Shown: piece after piece, positions 32,123-42,230 of the stretch | Layout: each line of letters starts with the position of its first letter | Numbering within the stretch: position 1 is the first letter of the stretch | Origin: an uncultured Eubacterium sp. | GTDB taxonomy: Bacteria > Bacillota > Clostridia > Lachnospirales > Lachnospiraceae | DNA length: 64,000 nt | Direction: 5' to 3' | Assembly: GCA_945946665.1 (NCBI GenBank) | Contig: CAMEWO010000003.1 | Coordinates: 1 to 64,000, forward strand | Translations under genes and position numbers: made by a program | Notes under the pieces: model-generated | The model's database searches: none | What the model was told of the DNA's origin: nothing | What the model saw: only the letters and a program-made list of their open reading frames with translations

Positions 32123-33570
32123 TTGATCAGACAAGAGCTCCGATATATGAAGCCTTGGATAAGCTTAGAAAGCAGAGGGTTGTTCCATTTGATGTGCCTG
32201 GACATAAGAGAGGCAGGGGCAATCCAGAGCTTGTTGATCTTTTAGGAGAAAAGTGTGTTGGAATAGATGTCAATTCTATGAAACCTCTTGATAATCTCTG
32301 TCATCCAGTATCTGTAATCAGAGATGCAGAAGAACTTACAGCCAGTGCATTTCATGCTGAGAATGCCTTCCTTATGGTTGGGGGCACAACATCAGCAGTT
32401 CAGGCTATGATTCTTTCATCTTGTAAAAGGGGAGATAAAATAATACTCCCTAGAAATGTACATAAAAGTGCAATCAATGCTTTGGTGTTGTGTGGGGCAG
32501 TTCCAGTGTATGTCAATCCGGAAGTGAATTCTGAATTGGGGATATCTCTTGGCATGGAACTGTCCAGAGTTAAGGAAGCCATTGAGAATAATCCTGATGC
32601 CAAAGCTGTATTTGTTAATAATCCTACATATTATGGAATATGTTCGGATATCCGTTCAATTGTTAAACTGGCCCATGAGCATAAAATGATGGTTCTTGCA
32701 GATGAAGCTCATGGAACCCATCTATATTTTCAGCCCGATCTTCCAGTGTCAGCTATGGATGCTGGTGCGGATATGGCTGCTATTTCTATGCACAAATCAG
32801 GGGGAAGTCTTACCCAGAGTTCCATTCTTCTTACTAATAAGGGTGTTAATGCAGATTACGTAAGGCAGATAATTAACCTTACACAGACTACAAGTGGTTC
32901 ATATCTGCTTCTTTCAAGCCTTGATATATCAAGGAGAAATCTGGCGCTCAGAGGCAGGGAATCATTTGAAAAGGTTATGGAGATGGCAGAATATGCACGA
33001 AAAGAGATTAATGAAATTGGTGGATATTATGCATATGGCAGGGAACTTATTAATGGAACAAGCGTATTTGACTATGATGTAACCAAGCTTTCAGTTCACA
33101 CGCTGGGACTGGGGCTGGCAGGAATTGAGGTATATGATTTATTAAGGGATGAATATGATATCCAGATAGAGTTCGGTGATGTTAGTAATATTCTGGCATA
33201 CATATCCATAGGAGACCGTATTCAGGATATTGAGAGACTTGTTGGTGCACTGGCAGATATCTCAAGAATTTATAAAAAAGATAAAACAGGTATGCTGAGT
33301 GGAGAATTTGTTAATCCCCTGGTGGTTAAGTCACCACAGGAGGCTTTCTATGCAAGGAAGAAGTCTGTTCCTATAGAGGAGACAGAGGGAAGTATCTCAG
33401 GAGAATTCGTTATGTGTTATCCTCCGGGAATACCAATTCTTGCGCCGGGAGAGATGATAACAAGGGAAATTATAGAGTACATACTCTATGTAAAGGAAAA
33501 GGGATGCTCTATGCAGGGAACTGAAGATCCCCTTATCAATAATCTCATGGTCCTTGATCTGGACAGTTGA
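32119..33570 (+). CDS. speA: Arginine decarboxylase (SpeA, Orn/Lys/Arg decarboxylase fold I)
   Basis: This encodes 483 residues with a TTG start behind GGAGGG, overlapping the Hpt gene by 4 bases. The PLP fold-I core shows FDVPGHKRG near the N-terminus, DEAHGTH (about 196-202) and the PLP lysine in SMHKSGG (about 226). The short form without an N-terminal wing domain matches B. subtilis SpeA. Arginine rather than lysine as substrate is inferred from the downstream agmatine genes aguA and aguB. It opens a six-gene polyamine operon. Confidence 0.92.
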   Translation: MIDQTRAPIYEALDKLRKQRVVPFDVPGHKRGRGNPELVDLLGEKCVGIDVNSMKPLDNLCHPVSVIRDAEELTASAFHAENAFLMVGGTTSAVQAMILSSCKRGDKIILPRNVHKSAINALVLCGAVPVYVNPEVNSELGISLGMELSRVKEAIENNPDAKAVFVNNPTYYGICSDIRSIVKLAHEHKMMVLADEAHGTHLYFQPDLPVSAMDAGADMAAISMHKSGGSLTQSSILLTNKGVNADYVRQIINLTQTTSGSYLLLSSLDISRRNLALRGRESFEKVMEMAEYARKEINEIGGYYAYGRELINGTSVFDYDVTKLSVHTLGLGLAGIEVYDLLRDEYDIQIEFGDVSNILAYISIGDRIQDIERLVGALADISRIYKKDKTGMLSGEFVNPLVVKSPQEAFYARKKSVPIEETEGSISGEFVMCYPPGIPILAPGEMITREIIEYILYVKEKGCSMQGTEDPLINNLMVLDLDS

Positions 33571-33636
33571 CATGAGACACCTATCCCCAGGTTTAGCTGG
33601 TGGATAATTCACAATATATGAATGGAGATTACAACA

Positions 33637-34491
33637 ATGGAAATGTGGTTTTCTGAACTTCACACCACTAATGTGAAGTTATCTATGAGAATAGAGAAAC
33701 AATTGTTTTCTGGAGTCAGTGACTGCCAGAGAATTGACGTGCTGGTTTCGGATGAATTTGGTAAATTCCTTGCTCTTGACGGAGAAATCCTGTTTTCTGA
33801 AAAGGATGAGTTCATCTATGATGAGATGGTTACCCATGTACCTATGGCAGTCCATCCCGATGTTAAATCTGTTCTGATTATTGGTGGTGGAGATGGCGGA
33901 GTTGCTAAGGAATTTACCCAGTATAAGTCCATTGAACGTATTGATGTAGTTGAACCTGATGAAATGCTTGTTGATGTATGTAAGGAATATTTTCCAGAAC
34001 TTACAGTTGGATTTGAAGATGAAAGGGTTCACGTATACATTCAGGATGGTTTAAGGTTCTTAAGAAGCAAAACTGCTGAATATGACCTGATTATTAATGA
34101 TGCCACAGACCCATTTGGTTACACAGAAGGACTGTTTACCAAGGAATTCTATGGCAGCTGTTTCAAGGCGTTAAAGGACGATGGAATAATGGTTTACCAG
34201 CATGGAAGCCCATTCTATCAGGAGGATAAAACTGAGTGTGTTAAGATGCACCGGAAGGCTTACAAATCATTTCCGGTGAGCCGTGTATTTCAGGCGCATA
34301 TTCCAACATGCTCGTCAGGCTACTGGCTTTTCGGATTTGCATCTAAGAAATATCACCCATTAAATGATTTTAAGGCAGACAGATGGAACAGCCTTAATAT
34401 AAAAACACGTTATTATACAACTAATCTGCACAGGGGAGCATTTATGCTTCCAAGATATGTGGAGGATATGCTGGAAGAGGAGGAGAAATAA
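33637..34491 (+). CDS. speE: Spermidine synthase-like aminopropyltransferase
   Basis: This encodes 284 residues from the ATG at 33637 (MEMWFSE), which fits SpeE N-termini better than 33622. The cofactor site shows LIIGGGDGGVAKEF and the catalytic Asp is in INDATDPFG. SpeE moves an aminopropyl group from decarboxylated AdoMet to putrescine. No speD (AdoMet decarboxylase) is present in the operon or window, and a separate carboxyspermidine route follows, so its true acceptor or product may differ. It overlaps the next gene by one base. Confidence 0.88.
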   Translation: MEMWFSELHTTNVKLSMRIEKQLFSGVSDCQRIDVLVSDEFGKFLALDGEILFSEKDEFIYDEMVTHVPMAVHPDVKSVLIIGGGDGGVAKEFTQYKSIERIDVVEPDEMLVDVCKEYFPELTVGFEDERVHVYIQDGLRFLRSKTAEYDLIINDATDPFGYTEGLFTKEFYGSCFKALKDDGIMVYQHGSPFYQEDKTECVKMHRKAYKSFPVSRVFQAHIPTCSSGYWLFGFASKKYHPLNDFKADRWNSLNIKTRYYTTNLHRGAFMLPRYVEDMLEEEEK

Positions 34492-35750
34492 TGGCAAGAT
34501 TATTAATAATAGGATGTGGAGGAGTTGCTTCTGTTGCAATTCACAAATGCTGTCAGAACAGTGATGTTTTTACTGAAATCTGTATTGCCAGCAGAACCTT
34601 AAGCAAGTGTGATGCATTAAAGGATAAGCTGTCTGGTACAACAAATACAGTGATTACTACAGCTAAGGTTGATGCTGACAATGTAGATGAGCTGGTAAGC
34701 CTTATCGAAAGCTATAAGCCTGATGCGGTGCTTAATCTTGCCCTGCCATACCAGGATCTGACGATTATGGATGCCTGCCTGAAAACTAAAGTTAATTATA
34801 TTGATACAGCAAATTATGAGGCTGAGGACACAGAGGATCCTGAATGGAGAGCCATATATGAGAAGAGATGTAAGGAAAAGGGCTTCAGCGCATATTTTGA
34901 CTATTCATGGCAGTGGAATTATCAGAAGGCATACAAGGATGCAGGAATAATGGCACTTCTGGGGACTGGATTTGATCCGGGCGTTACAAGCGTTTTCTCA
35001 GCTTATGCTTTAAAGCATTATTTTGATGAGATTGATACAATTGATATTCTCGATTGTAATGGAGGAGACCACGGATATCCATTCGCAACTAACTTTAATC
35101 CGGAAATTAATCTCAGGGAGGTTTCTGCACCGGGTTCTTACTGGGAGGATGGACACTGGGTTGAGGTACCTGCAATGTCAATCAAGAGAGAATATGACTT
35201 CCCTCAGGTTGGGATGAAGGATATGTATCTTCTTCATCATGAAGAGATTGAGTCACTGGCAAAGAATATTCCGGGGATTAAGAGAATTCGTTTCTTTATG
35301 ACATTTGGACAGAGCTATCTGACACATATGAAATGCCTTGAGAATGTAGGAATGTTAAGAACTGACCCTGTTGAGGTTAATGGTGTTTCTGTAGTTCCTA
35401 TCCAGCTTCTTAAAGAACTTCTTCCTGATCCTGCAACATTAGGCCCAAGGACAGTTGGAAAGACTAATATTGGCTGTATCTTCCATGGAAAGAAAGACGG
35501 AAAAGAAAAGAACATATATATCTATAATGTATGTGACCATCAGGAGTGTTACAAAGAGGTAGAATCCCAGGCAATTTCCTATACAACCGGTGTTCCGGCA
35601 ATGATAGGTGCAATGATGGTTGTGACAGGTGCATGGAAGGGTACAGGTGTATTCAATGTGGAAGAATTTGATCCGGACCCATATATGGATGCATTGAACA
35701 AATGGGGGCTTCCATGGGTTGTGGATGAAAATCCAGCTACAGTGGAATAA
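34491..35750 (+). CDS. Carboxy(nor)spermidine dehydrogenase, saccharopine dehydrogenase family
   Basis: This encodes 419 residues. The N-terminal Rossmann fold starts ARLLIIGCGGVASVAIHKC. The long catalytic domain has GTGFDPGVTSVFSAY and NGGDHGYPFATNFNPEINLREV, typical of the CASDH branch. The enzyme condenses putrescine with aspartate semialdehyde and reduces the product with NADPH to carboxyspermidine. It sits between speE and the matching decarboxylase, which fixes the assignment. The start overlaps the speE stop. Confidence 0.92.
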   Translation: MARLLIIGCGGVASVAIHKCCQNSDVFTEICIASRTLSKCDALKDKLSGTTNTVITTAKVDADNVDELVSLIESYKPDAVLNLALPYQDLTIMDACLKTKVNYIDTANYEAEDTEDPEWRAIYEKRCKEKGFSAYFDYSWQWNYQKAYKDAGIMALLGTGFDPGVTSVFSAYALKHYFDEIDTIDILDCNGGDHGYPFATNFNPEINLREVSAPGSYWEDGHWVEVPAMSIKREYDFPQVGMKDMYLLHHEEIESLAKNIPGIKRIRFFMTFGQSYLTHMKCLENVGMLRTDPVEVNGVSVVPIQLLKELLPDPATLGPRTVGKTNIGCIFHGKKDGKEKNIYIYNVCDHQECYKEVESQAISYTTGVPAMIGAMMVVTGAWKGTGVFNVEEFDPDPYMDALNKWGLPWVVDENPATVE

Positions 35751-35754
35751 ATAT

Positions 35755-36978
35755 ATGACAATGATGAACAATATATACGGCATTGAAACTCCAGCATATA
35801 TTATTGATGAGAATAAGCTGGAGGATAACCTTAGAATATTAAAGAATATTGAAGAGCGTACAGGGTGTCATATCCTTCTTGCCCAGAAAGCATTTTCAAA
35901 TTACTGCGAATATGGTCTTATTGGCAGATATATAAGCGGTACAACTGCCAGCGGGATATATGAGGCAAGGCTTGGCAGGGAGGAAATGAACAAAGAAAAT
36001 CATGTATATTCTCCGGCATATAAGCAGAAGGATATGGATGAACTGGTAAAAATATGTGACCATATTGTCTTTAACTCATTAAGCCAGCTTAGAAAATTCA
36101 AAGAACAGTGCCTTAAAGCAGGGGTGAGTGTGGGGTTAAGGATTAATCCTGAATTTTCTACCCAGCAGGAGCATGCAATATACGACCCCTGTGCATATGG
36201 TTCAAGACTGGGAGTGACTATAGATAAACTCCTTAACGAAGAGAAGGATAAGGATGGTTTCCCATATATTCTTCAGGGAGTGTCGGGATTACATTTTCAC
36301 ACTCTGTGCGAACAGAATTCAGATGACCTTGAAGCAACCCTTAAAGTGGTTGAGGACAAGTTTGGACAGTATTTTCACAGGATGAGCTGGATTAACTTTG
36401 GTGGGGGACATCATATTACCAGACAGGATTATGATGTGGAGAAACTGGTAAAATGCATTCTTCATGTCAGGGATACATATAATGTCCAGGTGTATCTTGA
36501 ACCTGGTGAGGCGATAGCCCTTAATGCAGGTTATTTTGTGGCAGAGGTTCTGGATATAGTTGATAATGGAATTAAAACTCTGATTCTTGATGGCTCCGCA
36601 GCCTGTCATATGCCAGATGTCTTAGAGATGCCTTACACTCCTGTTTTACAGGGGGCAGAAATTGTTGGAAATGCTGATTCTTGTAGTTCAGATTGTGGCA
36701 AGAGTGATTTTGACAGAAATATGGCAGCGCAGGAAAGATTTACTTACCGCTTGTCGTCTTATACCTGCCTTGCAGGGGATATTATCGGGGATTACAGCTT
36801 TGACCATGAGATTAAAGTTGGAGACAGGCTTGTATTTAATGATATGGCAATATATTCAATGGTTAAGAACAACACATTTAATGGAATTCCACTTCCTTCA
36901 ATATATACAGTGAAGGATGGAAAATATAGCCTTGTAAAGAAATTTGGCTATGAGGACTTCAAGGAAAGGCTGTCTTAA
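35755..36978 (+). CDS. nspC: Carboxy(nor)spermidine decarboxylase
   Basis: This encodes 407 residues from the ATG at 35755, 4 bases after the dehydrogenase; nearby ATGs at 35761 and 35764 are alternatives. It is a PLP fold-III alanine-racemase-like decarboxylase. The PLP lysine is in LLAQKAFSNY (about residue 40), His and Gly-rich phosphate-binding segments appear in NFGGGHHIT, and the EPGEA loop binds substrate. It turns carboxyspermidine into spermidine. The pair with the upstream gene gives an AdoMet-independent spermidine pathway. Confidence 0.93.
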   Translation: MTMMNNIYGIETPAYIIDENKLEDNLRILKNIEERTGCHILLAQKAFSNYCEYGLIGRYISGTTASGIYEARLGREEMNKENHVYSPAYKQKDMDELVKICDHIVFNSLSQLRKFKEQCLKAGVSVGLRINPEFSTQQEHAIYDPCAYGSRLGVTIDKLLNEEKDKDGFPYILQGVSGLHFHTLCEQNSDDLEATLKVVEDKFGQYFHRMSWINFGGGHHITRQDYDVEKLVKCILHVRDTYNVQVYLEPGEAIALNAGYFVAEVLDIVDNGIKTLILDGSAACHMPDVLEMPYTPVLQGAEIVGNADSCSSDCGKSDFDRNMAAQERFTYRLSSYTCLAGDIIGDYSFDHEIKVGDRLVFNDMAIYSMVKNNTFNGIPLPSIYTVKDGKYSLVKKFGYEDFKERLS

Positions 36979-36981
36979 TAT

Positions 36982-38166
36982 ATGAAGATTAATAATTCAA
37001 CACCCCAGACAGATGGATACCATATGCCTGCCGAATTTGAAAAACATAAGGGTACAATAATGATATGGCCGGTAAGACCTGGCTCATGGCCTAATGGTGG
37101 TATTGCAGCCAAGAAGGTGTTTACCTGTATTGCAAGAAGAATTGCTCTCCATGAAAGAATGTATATGCTGGTGGACAACGGGCATATGCAGGAGGCAGAG
37201 GAGTATATCTTTAAGGACTGGGATGACAGGGAAGCTGGATACACTGCTGATATGCAGGAAAATATTAAGGTCAATCTTAAACTTGTAGAGATGGAATCAG
37301 ATGATGCATGGGCAAGGGACGTGGGTCCTACCTATGTGGTGAACAATGGTCATGTCAGAGGAGTGAACTGGAAGTTTAATGCCTGGGGCGGAGAGTACGA
37401 TGGACTATATGCCAGCTGGGATAAGGATGATAAAGTTGCTTCTTCATTCTGTAGTTATTTACAGCAGGATTACTATGATGCATCACCTTTTGTACTTGAG
37501 GGTGGAGCAATTCATACTGATGGGCAGGGAACTGTTATTGTGACAGAGAGGTGCCTGTTAAGTCCCGGAAGAAATCCCGGACTTACGAAGGAAGAGATTG
37601 AAGACAATCTTAAGAAATACCTTGGTGCCAGGAAAATAATCTGGATTCCTTATGGAATATATAACGATGAAACTAATGAACATGTTGATAATGTATGTGC
37701 CTTCACGTCTCCAGGAAATGTGGTTCTTGCATGGACAGACGATAAGAATGACCCACAGTACGCCTATTCATCAGAGGATTTAAAGATACTTTCGAATCAG
37801 ACAGACGCTTCAGGAAGGAAAATATGTGTCCATAAGCTGTATATTCCATCTGTGCCGGTTACTGTTACGCAAGAGGAAGTAAAGGGCTATGTCTTTGAGG
37901 AGAATGAGGATGTAAGGGAAGCAGGAGAAAGGCTGGCAGCCAGTTATGTCAATTTCTATATTGCCAATAAACAGGTGCTGGTGCCACAATTTGGAGATGT
38001 TAACGATAAACAGGCTATACAGCTTCTTTCAAACCTTTTCCCAGACAGGGAAGTTATTGGGATATATGCCAGGGATATAATACTGGGAGGTGGAAATATC
38101 CATTGTATTACCCAGCAGATTCCATATTATGAAGAAAATGGAGAGTATAATGACAAATTCAGGTAA
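36982..38166 (+). CDS. aguA: Agmatine deiminase
   Basis: This encodes 394 residues starting 3 bases after nspC. PPAD-family motifs are [32 protein letters not shown] and the catalytic cysteine in [11 protein letters not shown] near the C-terminus. It hydrolyses agmatine to N-carbamoylputrescine and ammonia, using the product of SpeA. The 3' end overlaps aguB by 17 bases. Confidence 0.95.
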   Translation: MKINNSTPQTDGYHMPAEFEKHKGTIMIWPVRPGSWPNGGIAAKKVFTCIARRIALHERMYMLVDNGHMQEAEEYIFKDWDDREAGYTADMQENIKVNLKLVEMESDDAWARDVGPTYVVNNGHVRGVNWKFNAWGGEYDGLYASWDKDDKVASSFCSYLQQDYYDASPFVLEGGAIHTDGQGTVIVTERCLLSPGRNPGLTKEEIEDNLKKYLGARKIIWIPYGIYNDETNEHVDNVCAFTSPGNVVLAWTDDKNDPQYAYSSEDLKILSNQTDASGRKICVHKLYIPSVPVTVTQEEVKGYVFEENEDVREAGERLAASYVNFYIANKQVLVPQFGDVNDKQAIQLLSNLFPDREVIGIYARDIILGGGNIHCITQQIPYYEENGEYNDKFR

Positions 38167-39052
38167 TAATATTAAAGTAGCTGCAATTCAGATGAATTGT
38201 AATCCCGTTGGAGTTAAAGATATTGTACAGGCTAATATCGCTAATGCGGACAGGCTTGTCAGGGAGGCAGCAGCTAAAGGTGCCAATATAGTACTGCTTC
38301 CGGAACTCTTTGAAAGACAGTATTTCTGTCAGGAAAGACGGTATGATTATTATGAATATGCAAAAACTGTGGATGAGAATGATGCAGTAAAACATTTCAC
38401 AGAGGTTGCAGAGGAGCTGGGCATTGTTATAATTGTAAGCTTCTATGAAAAGGATATAAATCAGTTTTATAATACCGTAGCAGTTATTGATGCTGATGGA
38501 AATAACCTTGGAATATACAGAAAAACCCATATTCCAGATGACCATTACTATCAGGAAAAATTTTATTTTGTTCCTGGAAATACAGGATTTAAGGTGTTTG
38601 ATACCCACTTTGGCAGGATTGGTGTGGGAATCTGCTGGGACCAGTGGTTTCCTGAAGCGGCAAGAATTATGGCGCTTAAGGGGGCTGAGATAATATTTTA
38701 TCCTACAGCCATCGGAAGTGAACCTATACTTGAGTGTGACAGTTCCTCACATTGGAGGAGGTGTATGCAGGGACATGCGGGAAGCAACCTTTGTCCTGTT
38801 GTTGCAGCCAATAGAGTCGGTCTTGAGGAAGTTCTGCCATGTGATGAGAATGGAGGACAAAAAAGTTCATTAACATTTTATGGTTCTTCATTTATAACAG
38901 ATAATACGGGAGAGATTATTGCAAGTGCAGGCAGAGAGGAAGAAACTGTTATTATGGCAGAGTTTGACCTGGAGCAGTACAGGAAGGACAGACAATCCTG
39001 GGGATTGTTCAGGGACAGAAGACCTGATAAGTATGATGATATAGCAAAGTAA
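38150..39052 (+). CDS. aguB: N-carbamoylputrescine amidase
   Basis: This encodes 300 residues from the ATG at 38150 (GGAG box inside aguA); the longer frame to 38090 is unlikely. The nitrilase triad is visible as Glu in LLPELFE, Lys in YRKTHIPD and Cys in [10 protein letters not shown]. It releases putrescine, completing arginine to agmatine to N-carbamoylputrescine to putrescine. It is the last gene of the polyamine operon; a new promoter follows at 39069. Confidence 0.95.
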   Translation: MTNSGNNIKVAAIQMNCNPVGVKDIVQANIANADRLVREAAAKGANIVLLPELFERQYFCQERRYDYYEYAKTVDENDAVKHFTEVAEELGIVIIVSFYEKDINQFYNTVAVIDADGNNLGIYRKTHIPDDHYYQEKFYFVPGNTGFKVFDTHFGRIGVGICWDQWFPEAARIMALKGAEIIFYPTAIGSEPILECDSSSHWRRCMQGHAGSNLCPVVAANRVGLEEVLPCDENGGQKSSLTFYGSSFITDNTGEIIASAGREEETVIMAEFDLEQYRKDRQSWGLFRDRRPDKYDDIAK

Positions 39053-39068
39053 AATGACAGTTAACATT

Positions 39069-39097
39069 TTGACAATGTTTCCACTGTGATATATAAT
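39069..39097 (+). promoter_or_regulatory. Sigma-A promoter of the cytidylate-kinase-like gene
   Basis: TTGACA (39069-39074), a 17-base spacer and TATAAT (39092-39097) form a perfect consensus promoter 51 bases before the start codon. Confidence 0.85.
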
Positions 39098-39147
39098 CAA
39101 CATATAACTATGATGAAACGGTCAACGATAAGAACAGGAGGGGTACT

Positions 39148-39723
39148 ATGATAATTACTATCGCAAGAGAATGTGGATGCAGCGGAGATGAGATAGGTGA
39201 AGCTATATCGGAGAAGTATGGAATAGCCTTCTACAACAAGGAGATTCTCATTCATTCTGCACAGGACAGAGGCATATATAACAGATATCCAGATTTTTTT
39301 GCAGAGAATCCTGAGAATTCTTTGCTCCACTCTGTTTCTATGGATGACAATATGGAACTGGTAAGGCAGACACCGAAGAAAGCGCTGAATGAAGTAATTG
39401 AAGTGCATGATTGTGTAATCATTGGAAGATGCGCTAATTCTGCTTTTAGTGACAGAAAGGATTTGTTAAGAGTCTTCCTTTGCGGGGACAAGGCACAGAG
39501 AATTAAAAAGACTGCAGAAAAATATTCAATTTCTGAAGAGAAGGCAACAGAGATTGTTGAGAAGACAGATGAAAGAAGAAAGGATTTCCAGACCTACTAT
39601 ACAGGTGAGGATTGGGGATATGCAGGTAATTATGACATCTGTCTTAATGAAAGTGTTTTAGGAACTGAAAAAACTATTGAAGTTATATGTCATTTTGTTG
39701 ATGATATGATTCGTAATGATTAG
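39148..39723 (+). CDS. Cytidylate kinase-like P-loop protein
   Basis: This encodes 191 residues with a strong AGGAGGGG box. It matches the cytidylate-kinase-like family (ITIARECGCSGDEIGEAISEKYGIAFYNKEIL, later VIIGRCANSAF and LRVFLCGD). The P-loop is degenerate (ECGCSGDEIG), as is usual for this branch, which is distinct from housekeeping Cmk. Its substrate is unknown. It has its own consensus promoter and precedes the ThrE-type exporter. Confidence 0.75.
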   Translation: MIITIARECGCSGDEIGEAISEKYGIAFYNKEILIHSAQDRGIYNRYPDFFAENPENSLLHSVSMDDNMELVRQTPKKALNEVIEVHDCVIIGRCANSAFSDRKDLLRVFLCGDKAQRIKKTAEKYSISEEKATEIVEKTDERRKDFQTYYTGEDWGYAGNYDICLNESVLGTEKTIEVICHFVDDMIRND

Positions 39724-39776
39724 GTTATATCTGTCCTTTTGTTTACCTGGGAAAATATAACAGAAAGGTATGGAAC

Positions 39777-40535
39777 ATGGGAACAGAAAGTGTGCAGACA
39801 GAGAGAATGATGGGGATTCTTCTTAATATTGGTGAGGAGATGTTAAGGAATGGTTCTGAAGTCCGCAGAGTTGAGGAAACTATAACCAGGATGGGAAAGG
39901 CATACGGGGCAATGTATGTGGATGCCTTTGTCATTACATCCTGTATTGTAGTTACAATCAATATGGGTAATAACAACACATTTACAAGAACCAGGCGTGT
40001 GCCTGAGCCTAATGTGACTGATTTTTCCAAACTGGAGAAGTTAAACAGCTTAAGCAGACAATTCTGCAAGGGAGACATGTCTGTGGAAGAACTGGAAGAG
40101 GCCTATGAAGATATAGTCAACCAGAAAGCAGGATTTCTTAAATTCTGTGCTGGAAGTGTGATTGCAGCTGGTACACTGGCTGTTTTTTTCGGGGGAAATC
40201 TTACTGATTGTGTTCTTGCGGCTGCTTTTGGAATGATAATATGTGTTATGAAGAAATATGTTATGAGGTTCTGTACCAATACCATATTTTTTAACTTTAT
40301 ATGTTCACTGCTGGTCAGTATGCTGATACGTCAAACAGGCATTCTGCTTAGTATTCCTGTTGATAAGATTATGATTGGCGATATTATGCTTCTGATTCCT
40401 GGAATTGCTCTTACTAATGCTATTAAAGACGTATTTGTCGGGGATACAGTTTCGGGCATAATGAGGCTGGCTGAATCTCTTCTGTGGGCTGGAGCTATTG
40501 CATGTGGATTTATGTTATCATTTTTTATTGTATAA
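39777..40535 (+). CDS. Threonine/serine exporter N-terminal subunit (ThrE/YjjP)
   Basis: This encodes 252 residues. A cytosolic N-terminal domain (about 1-115) has the typical LNIGEEMLRNGSEVRRVEETITRMG motif. About five membrane segments follow (130-250). In this two-gene form the protein pairs with a small YjjB-like subunit, and the family exports amino acids or dicarboxylates. The next gene begins immediately after the stop. Confidence 0.88.
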   Translation: MGTESVQTERMMGILLNIGEEMLRNGSEVRRVEETITRMGKAYGAMYVDAFVITSCIVVTINMGNNNTFTRTRRVPEPNVTDFSKLEKLNSLSRQFCKGDMSVEELEEAYEDIVNQKAGFLKFCAGSVIAAGTLAVFFGGNLTDCVLAAAFGMIICVMKKYVMRFCTNTIFFNFICSLLVSMLIRQTGILLSIPVDKIMIGDIMLLIPGIALTNAIKDVFVGDTVSGIMRLAESLLWAGAIACGFMLSFFIV

Positions 40536-41003
40536 ATGAAGGTTAATATGGATATTATAATTCAGATATTAATGGCATTTGCCGGTTCATTAGGGTTTGC
40601 CCTGATGCTTAATGTAAAAAAAGGACATATATTTTTTGCTTCTCTGAATGGATTGATAAGCTGGACAGTTTACCTGATTGGGGAATACATGTTAGGAGAT
40701 ATTCTGGCAGCTACCACAATTGCCAGTGTTGTTGCCAGTGTATATGCGGAAATAATGGCAAGGCGTAGAATGGCACCTGCTACACAGTTTATGATAATTG
40801 GCCTGATTCCTATGATTCCGGGAGCATCGCTTTATTATGCAATGTATTATGCTTTTCTGTCAGATGGTAATAAGGCGAAAGCATATGGAATGGAGACATT
40901 AAAATACGCATTTGGAATTGCAATTGGAATAAGTTTTGTATGGGCAGTAATTCATATGATTAATAAGATTAAGGGAGAGATTGCTAATGCCAACCTTCAC
41001 TAA
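40536..41003 (+). CDS. Threonine/serine exporter C-terminal subunit (ThrE_2/YjjB)
   Basis: This encodes 155 residues with about five membrane segments, including LGFALMLNVKKGHIFFASLNGLISW and FMIIGLIPMIPGASLYY, which are typical of the second half of ThrE. It starts directly after the YjjP-like gene and overlaps the TetR gene at its 3' end, so the three are translationally linked. Confidence 0.88.
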   Translation: MKVNMDIIIQILMAFAGSLGFALMLNVKKGHIFFASLNGLISWTVYLIGEYMLGDILAATTIASVVASVYAEIMARRRMAPATQFMIIGLIPMIPGASLYYAMYYAFLSDGNKAKAYGMETLKYAFGIAIGISFVWAVIHMINKIKGEIANANLH

Positions 41004-41547
41004 GAATGCCATAAGAGAAACATTTATTGAATTACTTAAGAAGAAATCCATAGATAAAATTACAGTAAAGGATATTGTGGAGGAATGTGGAATTAACAGG
41101 AATACTTTCTATTATTATTATGCAGATATCTATGAGCTTGTGGAAGATGTTATTATTACAGAAAAGGATAAAGTACTGAAAGAAGTGGGTGAAGGGACGA
41201 ATTTTTACGATGAATATATGAGGTCAGCAGATTTGGTAATTAATTTCAGATCTGCAATTCTCCATTTGTATCATTCTAAATCCCGTGACACAGTTGTTGA
41301 ATACCTTCAGGCTGTAGTTAATAATTTCGTGGAGAAATTCGTCAGGAAAGCAGCAAATGAGTATGATTTATGTGACAGCGATATCAGGTATATAACTTTA
41401 TTCTATTCATACTCCATAGTTGGAAGTACCATTGAATGGATTAAAGGTGGCATGCAGGATGTGCAGGATCAGTTTATAAAGGATATATCTGCATCATTTG
41501 ATGCTACAATCGAAGATATGATTAAAGAACGGATGAATAAAAAGTAA
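40987..41547 (+). CDS. TetR-family transcriptional regulator
   Basis: This encodes 186 residues from the ATG at 40987, with GGGAG 8 bases upstream. The N-terminal TetR HTH shows AIRETFIELLKKKSIDKITVKDIVEECGINRNTFYYYYADIYEL. The C-terminal ligand domain resembles the DhaS/AcrR-like group with a TetR_C_7-type helical bundle. It overlaps the exporter gene by 17 bases and may control that operon or the downstream DUF308 gene. A strong terminator follows. Confidence 0.88.
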   Translation: MPTFTKNAIRETFIELLKKKSIDKITVKDIVEECGINRNTFYYYYADIYELVEDVIITEKDKVLKEVGEGTNFYDEYMRSADLVINFRSAILHLYHSKSRDTVVEYLQAVVNNFVEKFVRKAANEYDLCDSDIRYITLFYSYSIVGSTIEWIKGGMQDVQDQFIKDISASFDATIEDMIKERMNKK

Positions 41548-41573
41548 TCCATATTATTTTTTTAGGCAGATTT

Positions 41574-41610
41574 GGGTTTGTGTCTGAATTTCAGACACAA
41601 ACCCTTTTTT
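41574..41610 (+). terminator. Strong intrinsic terminator
   Basis: A perfect 13-bp stem GGGTTTGTGTCTG (41574-41586) with CAGACACAAACCC (41592-41604) and a 5-base loop, followed by six T. Confidence 0.92.
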
Positions 41611-41672
41611 AACCATTTTAATCTCTGGGAAGAGGTTTACAATTCTTATAGTAGATAAAGGAGGAGATTAAG

Positions 41673-42230
41673 ATGAAAGGATTAAAAACAGTAAAGATAA
41701 CATACAGCATAATGTCTGTTTGCCTTATTGTCCTTGGATTGATATTCATTATTGATCCCAGAATGTCACTGGGAGTATTGTGCAAGATATCTGGTGCAGT
41801 TCTCATAGGTTATGGAATTGTGAAATTCGCCGGATATTTTACCAAAGACTTATTCCAGCTGGCGTTCCAGTTTGACTTGGCATTGGGAATTGTATCGGTA
41901 GTATTTGGACTGGCACTTTTATTTAAAACTAATAATGTAATAGAAATCCTGTCCATCAGCATAGGAATATTTATGCTGGTTGATTCAACCTTAAAGATAC
42001 AGACTGCAATTGATGCAAAGAGGTTCGGTGTGGACAAATGGTGGCTGATTCTTGTCATGTCACTTGTTGTGGCAGTTATTGGAATCTTGCTGTTAATCAA
42101 ACCGTTTACCGCTACAGATATTGTGATGATAATTATCGGATTAAACTTCTGCCTTGATGGCATATTGAATCTGATTGTAGTTCAAAGCACAGTTAAAACT
42201 ATTAGGAGGAATCAGAAATGGGAAATTTAA
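41673..42230 (+). CDS. HdeD/DUF308-family membrane protein
   Basis: This encodes 185 residues with about six hydrophobic segments in three hairpins, each with a short GY or D-rich turn (IDPRMSLGVLCKISGAVLIGYGIVKF; ALLFKTNNVIEILSISIGIFMLVDS; LLLIKPFTATDIVMIIIGLNFCLDG). This repeat pattern is typical of the HdeD/DUF308 family, whose role outside enteric acid resistance is unclear. It overlaps the radical SAM gene by 13 bases. Confidence 0.85.
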   Translation: MKGLKTVKITYSIMSVCLIVLGLIFIIDPRMSLGVLCKISGAVLIGYGIVKFAGYFTKDLFQLAFQFDLALGIVSVVFGLALLFKTNNVIEILSISIGIFMLVDSTLKIQTAIDAKRFGVDKWWLILVMSLVVAVIGILLLIKPFTATDIVMIIIGLNFCLDGILNLIVVQSTVKTIRRNQKWEI

